Source: Mucilaginibacter gracilis (GTDB taxonomy: Bacteria; Bacteroidota; Bacteroidia; Sphingobacteriales; Sphingobacteriaceae). From it: a stretch of DNA of 64,000 nucleotides. The stretch covers positions 4,898,001 to 4,962,000 of the forward strand of contig NZ_RBKU01000001.1 of the NCBI RefSeq assembly GCF_003633615.1, read 5' to 3'. The notes beneath the pieces were generated by a model. The model was not told the origin of the DNA. It saw only the letters and a list, made by a program, of their open reading frames with translations, and did not search any database. This document shows, one piece after another, positions 58,672 through 64,000 of this stretch. The translations under genes and the position numbers were made by a program. Every line of letters begins with the position of its first letter. The first letter of the stretch is position 1.

Positions 58672-60135
58672 ATGATAATAAAATACAAAAGTTACCACAG
58701 GCTTTTAATGCTTGTATGCCTTTGCCTTTTAAATAATATTGCCAAAGCACAGCCAAAACTGGCCGCCTTATTTACCGATAACATGGTGCTGCAACAAAAG
58801 TCGACGGTGCAGGTTTGGGGTTGGGATAAACCTTCGGCAACCCTAACCTTAACCAGTTCATGGAACAAAGCCACCTATAAAACAGTAGCAGGTGCCGATG
58901 GCAGGTTTAGCTTTAAAATAAGCACCCCTACTGCGGGTGGCCCCTACCAGCTAACGGTAAACGATGGCAAACCCGTTACATTCACTAACATATTAATTGG
59001 CGAAGTTTGGATATGCACCGGGCAATCAAACATGGAAATGCCGATGAAGGGCTTTAAGGGCCAGCCCATTATTGGCGCCAACGAGGTTATATTAACATCG
59101 AAAAACAAAAACATCAGGCTATACACGGTTCCCCGTTCGTCAGTTACCGAGCCACAAAAGGATTCAAAACCGGGCCAATGGCGCGAAGCCGACCCCGAAT
59201 CTGTTGCTAATTTTAGCGCTACGGGTTATTATTTTGGCCGTCTTATTAACAAAGTGCTGGATGATGTGCCCGTTGGGTTAATTCATTGCAGTTACAGTGG
59301 CTCATCAATACAGGCCTGGATGGATGCTGCCACCCTCGGTGCTTTCCCCGAAATTAAAGTTCCCGCAAAGGGCGATACCATTAAACAGGCAAGCCGCACT
59401 CCTACCACGCTTTATAACGGCATGTTGTACCCCATTTTAGGCTATGGCATAAAGGGAGCCATATGGTATCAGGGCGAATCTAATTACGACAACCCATCGC
59501 AATACGAAAAGCTGTTTGAAACATACGTTAAAACTTTAAGGGCACAATGGGCCATTGGCGATTTTCCGTTTTACTATACCCAGATAGCACCTTACGACTA
59601 TGCACAACTGCCACCATATAACAAAGGCGGTAAATATAATTCGGCGTTTTTACGCGATGCACAGCGCAAAGAGGCCGACAAAATACCTAACACGGGTATG
59701 GCTGTATTAATGGATATTGGCGAACAGGCAACCATTCACCCACCGCATAAAGAAACCGCCGGAACCCGTATGGCTTACATTGCCCTGGCTAAAACTTATG
59801 GTATAAAAGGGTTTAACCCGCTAAGCCCAACCTATGATAATTTGACTATTAAGGGTAACCAGGCTGTAGTAAAATTTAAAGATTGCCCAATGGGTATAAC
59901 ATCCTACTTTAAAGAACTAACCGAATTTGAAGTTGCCGGAGATGACAAACATTTTTATCTGGCTAAAGCCGTAATTTCGGGCAGTACGGTTACGGTTTCA
60001 TCACCGGATGTGAAAGCTCCGGTGGCTGTACGATACGCTTTCCGCGATTTTATTGTGGGTGAGCTTTTTAGCACCGATGGCTTACCCGTTTCTTCTTTCC
60101 GCACCGACGATTGGGATTATAACGATGCGAAGTAG
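58672..60135 (+). CDS. Sialate O-acetylesterase-like SGNH hydrolase
   Basis: A 487-residue exported enzyme. After a signal peptide (LLMLVCLCLLNNIAKAQ) comes a beta domain with LFTDNMVLQQKSTVQVWG. The SGNH core follows: EVWICTGQSNMEMPM with the catalytic Ser near 118, then LIHCSYSGSSIQAWMD and GAIWYQGESNYDNP. The catalytic Asp/His segment ATIHPPHKETAGTRMA comes later. These enzymes remove acetyl groups from sugars, mostly of complex plant or host glycans. The next gene overlaps by 11 bases, so it is in an operon with the DUF5703 protein. Confidence 0.9.
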   Translation: MIIKYKSYHRLLMLVCLCLLNNIAKAQPKLAALFTDNMVLQQKSTVQVWGWDKPSATLTLTSSWNKATYKTVAGADGRFSFKISTPTAGGPYQLTVNDGKPVTFTNILIGEVWICTGQSNMEMPMKGFKGQPIIGANEVILTSKNKNIRLYTVPRSSVTEPQKDSKPGQWREADPESVANFSATGYYFGRLINKVLDDVPVGLIHCSYSGSSIQAWMDAATLGAFPEIKVPAKGDTIKQASRTPTTLYNGMLYPILGYGIKGAIWYQGESNYDNPSQYEKLFETYVKTLRAQWAIGDFPFYYTQIAPYDYAQLPPYNKGGKYNSAFLRDAQRKEADKIPNTGMAVLMDIGEQATIHPPHKETAGTRMAYIALAKTYGIKGFNPLSPTYDNLTIKGNQAVVKFKDCPMGITSYFKELTEFEVAGDDKHFYLAKAVISGSTVTVSSPDVKAPVAVRYAFRDFIVGELFSTDGLPVSSFRTDDWDYNDAK

Positions 60136-62446
60136 AAAGCTATTTTTAGCATTTATATTATGTTTAGCGTGTTATAAAGCATTTGCCCAAACAAACGAAC
60201 TGGCCAGATACAATGTAGTTTGGAACAGCCAGAGTAAAAACTCGTCCGAATCGATGCCTTGCGGTGGCGGAGATATTGGCCTGAATGTTTGGGTTGAAAA
60301 TGGCGACCTGCTTATGTACTTTAGCCGGAGCGGCACTTTTGACGAGAACAATACGCTGTTAAAACTGGGGCGCATTCGTGTACACCTCACTCCTAACCCG
60401 CTTGAGGGCAAAATATTTAAACAGGAGTTAGTACTAAATGAGGGGTATATCAACATCACCGGGTCCGACGGTAAACAAGCCGCGCGGATCAATATACGTG
60501 CTGATGTATTTAACCCGGTTTTCTATATCGATATTAACAGCGATAAACCATTAACCGTAAAAACCAGTTACGAAAGCTGGCGTTACCGCGATAACCAAAT
60601 GAAGGGCCGCGAAAACAACCAAAGCTCCTGGAAATTTGCCGCACCAGCCAATACGCTCACCTATGCCGATTCGGTAAATTTTGTTAACAACACCATCAGC
60701 TTTTATCACCACAACCGTGATAGTACCGTTTTTGATGCCGCTGTAAAACAACAAGGTATGCAGGCCGTAAAAGGCGAAATGTACAATCCGCTTAAAAACT
60801 TAACCTTTGGCGGGGTAATGAGTGGTAAAAACATGGTTGCCGTTGGCACCAATAACGGCACCTATAACAAAACACAATTTAAAGCATGGCAATTGCAAAG
60901 CAGCAAGCCGGTTAAGCAACAAGCTATACAGGTTACGCTTTATACAAAACAATGTGCCGCTATTAAAACCTGGCAAGCCGGTTTGCAACAGGTTTTAGAG
61001 AAGTTAGCGCAAACATCGGCCACAGCCAAACAAAAAACTATTGATTGGTGGCACCAGTACTGGCAACGCAGTTTTATTGATATTGAGCCCGATAATCCAC
61101 AACCCGACAGCGCCAACTGGCAGGTGGGCCGCAACTATCAGTTATTTCGTTATATGCTGGGTTGCAATGCCTACGGCACATCGCCAACTAAATTTAATGG
61201 CGGCTTGTTTACCTTCGATCCATCGTATACCGACACCCTTTATAAATTCACTCCCGATTTTCGCAATTGGGGCGGTGGTTTGGCCACTGCTCAAAACCAA
61301 AGGCTGGTATATTTCCCGATGCTTAAAAGTGGCGATTGGGATATGCTTAAACCCCAATTTGATTTTTATTTAAAAACACTGCACAATGCCGAACTGCGCA
61401 GCAAGGTTTACTGGAACCATAAAGGGGCATCTTTTACGGAGCAAATAGAAAACTTTGGATTACCCAACTATGCCGAATACGGAACCAAACGACCGGCAGG
61501 CTATGATAAAGGCATGGAATATAATGCCTGGCTTGAATATGAGTGGGACACCGTTTTTCAGTTTTGTTTGATGATGCTTGATGAGGGCCAATACTCCGGC
61601 AAAAGCATTAGCAAATACATCCCCTTTATGGAGAGCTGCCTAACTTTTTACAGCGAGCATTACCAATATCTTGCCAAACAACGCGGCAGCAAACCATTAA
61701 ACGGTAACGGGCAACTGGTGCTTTATCCCGGTTCGGCTGCCGAAACTTATAAAATGACTTACAACTCTACCACAACAATAGCGGCCTTAAAAACTATATT
61801 ATCGCGGTTGTTGGAGCTGCCCAATAACTATATGAACGCCGAAAGCCGTACACGCTGGGCAACTATGCTTGCGCAGATACCGCCTATTGCTTTTTCCAGT
61901 TTTAATGGCAAACAAACAATTGCCCCGGCACAATTGTGGGAACGCATTAATAACCAAGAAACGCCGCAATTATACCCGGTTTTTCCGTGGCATATATACG
62001 GAGTTGGCAAGCCCGACCTACAAACCGCTATTAACACCTACCTGTATGATACCGACGCCATAAAATTTAGAAGCCACGTTGGATGGAAACAGGATAATAT
62101 TTTTGCCGCCGATTTGGGCTTAACAGCCGAAGCCGCGCGACTTAACACTTTAAAATTAAAAGATTCGGGCCGTCGTTTTCCGGCATTCTGGGGTCCTGGT
62201 TTTGACTGGACTCCCGACCATAACTGGGGTGGATCGGGCATGATAGGTTTGCAGGAAATGCTGCTCCAAACCGATGATAAAAAAATATACCTTTTCCCTG
62301 CCTGGCCCGCAACCTGGGATGTTCACTTTAAATTGCGCGCACCGTACAATACTACTATAGAAGCAACCTTGAAAGGTGGCAAACTTACATCCCTAAAAGT
62401 ATTACCGGAAGAACGGATAAAGGATGTGATGAATATGCTGAAGTAA
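60125..62446 (+). CDS. DUF5703 glycoside-hydrolase-like protein
   Basis: A 773-residue exported protein. The start is ATG 60125, overlapping the esterase stop by 11 bases, and a signal peptide (LFLAFILCLACYKAFAQ) follows. The opening VVWNSQSKNSSESMPCGGGD, then IGLNVWVENGDLLMYFSRSG, is the DUF5703 N-terminal beta domain. The rest is an alpha-helical toroid with YFPMLKSGDWDMLKPQFDFY and WGPGFDWTPDHNWGGSGMIG, like GH95/GH65-type barrels. It probably cleaves a glycoside in the periplasm. The specificity is unknown; the GH127 neighbour suggests arabinose-containing glycans. Confidence 0.82.
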   Translation: MRSRKLFLAFILCLACYKAFAQTNELARYNVVWNSQSKNSSESMPCGGGDIGLNVWVENGDLLMYFSRSGTFDENNTLLKLGRIRVHLTPNPLEGKIFKQELVLNEGYINITGSDGKQAARINIRADVFNPVFYIDINSDKPLTVKTSYESWRYRDNQMKGRENNQSSWKFAAPANTLTYADSVNFVNNTISFYHHNRDSTVFDAAVKQQGMQAVKGEMYNPLKNLTFGGVMSGKNMVAVGTNNGTYNKTQFKAWQLQSSKPVKQQAIQVTLYTKQCAAIKTWQAGLQQVLEKLAQTSATAKQKTIDWWHQYWQRSFIDIEPDNPQPDSANWQVGRNYQLFRYMLGCNAYGTSPTKFNGGLFTFDPSYTDTLYKFTPDFRNWGGGLATAQNQRLVYFPMLKSGDWDMLKPQFDFYLKTLHNAELRSKVYWNHKGASFTEQIENFGLPNYAEYGTKRPAGYDKGMEYNAWLEYEWDTVFQFCLMMLDEGQYSGKSISKYIPFMESCLTFYSEHYQYLAKQRGSKPLNGNGQLVLYPGSAAETYKMTYNSTTTIAALKTILSRLLELPNNYMNAESRTRWATMLAQIPPIAFSSFNGKQTIAPAQLWERINNQETPQLYPVFPWHIYGVGKPDLQTAINTYLYDTDAIKFRSHVGWKQDNIFAADLGLTAEAARLNTLKLKDSGRRFPAFWGPGFDWTPDHNWGGSGMIGLQEMLLQTDDKKIYLFPAWPATWDVHFKLRAPYNTTIEATLKGGKLTSLKVLPEERIKDVMNMLK

Positions 62447-62496
62447 AAAGCCATGTTTTAATTTGATAACACAGCTTCGTACCCAAACAGACAAAA

Positions 62497-64000
62497 TTAC
62501 CTGCTAAACGGAATCCAGGTTTCCATTTCTACATGGCCACGGTTTCCCCAGGCAAAATAAGGTATTAATTGTATGTTGGTGGTGCCTAATTGCTTGGTAT
62601 TTATATTTCGGTAAAGCTTGTTTTTCCAGTTACTATCTTCCAATTCGGCTTTGCCGGTAAGGGCAATAATATTGGCATTATCGATAGTGATTTTCTGAGT
62701 ACTTAAACTAACCTTTGATGATAGCGACAAGTTAAACACCTTTTCGCCCTTAGGTATTCCTGCCGATTCGATACAGTAAACTATAGGGCCGCGTTTTACG
62801 GCTATCTGGTTGCGGGTTTCTTCAACCAAAGGGTTTGCCTCAACCATGTTTATAGGCATGGGTATATTTAACTCAATTACATCGCCTGTTTTCCACTTGC
62901 CGTTTATTTCGGCATACTGGCCCGGGGTTAAATTAATGTTGGTTGGTTTACCATTTACCGTTAGCGTAGCACCATCGCTCCATCCCGGTATCCTGAAAAA
63001 CATGGAAAATGCCTCTTGCGGAGCCTTGTCTAAAATTAATTTAATTGCCCCGTTCCAGGGGTAATCAGTTTGCTCGGTCAGTTTAATTTCGCTTCCGCTT
63101 TTCAATTTGGTTGATAGGGTATTGCCGCCATATAAATTAAGGTACAGCCCTTTGTCGGACACGCTATAAACGTAATTATTCAGCTCGGCAATGGTACGGA
63201 TAACATTTGGCGGGCAGCAGTTTGAGTAACCTATATAACCCACCCTGTCTTTAGACCAGCGTTGCTGATACGGCATCTCGTCCGATACGCTGAGTGGGTT
63301 GGTATATAAATACTTTGTACCGCTCAAACTAATTCCCGATAGCATACCATTATATAGCGTTAGCTCCATTACATCGGCATATTTGGCGTTTCCGGTAAGT
63401 TGCAACATGCGCCAGTTCCATAACACATTACCTACGCTGGCGCAGGTTTCATTATGCGAAGTAAAATTGGGTAACTGGTAATCACGCCCGTAAGCCTGGT
63501 GTACCTGCTGAACATCTTTTAACAAATAGGAAGTACCATCGGGCGAAACACCATCGTACAACGCGCCGCAACCTCCGGTTATATACATTTTTCGGTTCAC
63601 CACATCGTTCCATACTAAATTTAGGGTATGGGTTAAAGTGGTATCGCCTGTTTCGGCATAAACATCGGCTGCACCGGCATACAAATAGTTTGCCCTAACG
63701 GCATGGCCAATAGCCGCTGTTTGCTGCCTAAAGGGTACCCTGTCCTGGTTATCATCCGTACCCTCTTTCATCAAACCGCGAATGTCAATGAGGCTTTTAG
63801 CCAGTTCCAGATATTTAGGATCGCGAGTGGTGCGATACATTTCAACCACGCCCATATAATGCGAGGGGCAAATGGCATTACGAGCCAGTTCGGGCGAAGC
63901 AGTTTTGTAGAAACGGTATAAATAATCGGTGGCTTTGATAGCTATCTCCAAAAAGTTTCTTTTGCCCGTAACGCGGTAATGAATACAAGCAGCCGTCATC
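62497..64000 (-). CDS. GH127 beta-L-arabinofuranosidase-like enzyme (partial)
   Basis: The 5' end of the gene lies outside the window; the visible 500 residues are the C-terminal bulk of a GH127 enzyme. It shows KMYITGGCGALYDGVSPDGT, NFTSHNETCASVGNVLWNWR and YIGYSNCCPPNVIRTIAELN. The Glu and Cys of NETC with the Cys pair of NCCP correspond to the zinc/cysteine site of HypBA1, where one Cys is the nucleophile. A C-terminal beta domain (FFRIPGWSDGATLTVNGKP) follows. The enzyme removes beta-L-arabinofuranose from arabinan or glycoprotein side chains. It converges with the DUF5703 gene. Confidence 0.9.
   Translation of the reverse strand, partial: MTAACIHYRVTGKRNFLEIAIKATDYLYRFYKTASPELARNAICPSHYMGVVEMYRTTRDPKYLELAKSLIDIRGLMKEGTDDNQDRVPFRQQTAAIGHAVRANYLYAGAADVYAETGDTTLTHTLNLVWNDVVNRKMYITGGCGALYDGVSPDGTSYLLKDVQQVHQAYGRDYQLPNFTSHNETCASVGNVLWNWRMLQLTGNAKYADVMELTLYNGMLSGISLSGTKYLYTNPLSVSDEMPYQQRWSKDRVGYIGYSNCCPPNVIRTIAELNNYVYSVSDKGLYLNLYGGNTLSTKLKSGSEIKLTEQTDYPWNGAIKLILDKAPQEAFSMFFRIPGWSDGATLTVNGKPTNINLTPGQYAEINGKWKTGDVIELNIPMPINMVEANPLVEETRNQIAVKRGPIVYCIESAGIPKGEKVFNLSLSSKVSLSTQKITIDNANIIALTGKAELEDSNWKNKLYRNINTKQLGTTNIQLIPYFAWGNRGHVEMETWIPFSR

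Overview
The window is from a Bacteroidota chromosome, most likely Sphingobacteriales (Mucilaginibacter/Pedobacter-like). Evidence: a TonB receptor with an STN domain under FecI/FecR control, a Bacteroidetes-type conjugation set (TraE-F-G-I-J-K-M, RteC, BfmA/BtgA and DUF5712 mobilization proteins), a clear Bacteroidetes promoter (TTTG-N19-TATATTTG) in front of the tRNA pair, and host genes for DUF3826, DUF5703, GH127, GH97 and sialate esterase. Assignments come from reading sequence and protein motifs; no database search was run.

Layout. 1-7.05 kb is chromosome: the end of an alkaline-phosphatase-type gene, a PiT phosphate transporter with a tandem universal stress protein, a glycerophosphodiesterase, a collapsed GH97 pseudogene and an ArsB-type permease with its terminator. 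About 7.1-47.97 kb is an integrative conjugative element (ICE). Its left end holds cargo that looks like anti-phage defence: an AT-rich two-gene operon resembling GAPS4 (GapS4a/GapS4b), a stand-alone reverse transcriptase, and a divergent WYL-domain protein with a large palindrome between them. Next come ICE housekeeping genes (12.8-16.8 kb), the minus-strand transfer operon (16.8-26.4 kb), RteC, a LuxR/GNAT pair, and a FecI-FecR-TonB receptor-lipoprotein uptake cargo (30.1-39.4 kb). The element ends with the mobilization genes and a putative oriT (39.5-43.3 kb), an unrecognised three-gene cargo module (43.7-46.1 kb) and a large serine recombinase. The recombinase reading frame runs through the terminator and the body of the tRNA-Leu gene, which marks the right junction.

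48-64 kb is chromosome again: the tRNA-Gly/tRNA-Leu operon, an RsbQ-like hydrolase next to a hybrid sensor kinase, an SGNH hydrolase, a subtilase, a bile-acid:sodium symporter-family protein, a YjbR protein, DUF3826, an intact IS982-family insertion with 16-bp inverted repeats and an 8-bp target duplication, and a carbohydrate cluster (sialate-esterase-like, DUF5703, GH127 cut by the window edge).

How it fits together. RteC, an inverted-repeat leader and a palindrome (CCCACATGGG) sit in front of the transfer operon. The same CCCAYRTGGG palindrome recurs in two other ICE promoter regions, which suggests one element-encoded regulator for transfer, cargo and recombinase-side genes. A G-rich interspersed repeat sits at or near the starts of four transfer genes and is translated inside two of them. 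The most interesting regions for follow-up are the left defence island, the 43.7-46.1 kb module and the shared operator. The left attachment site could not be identified.
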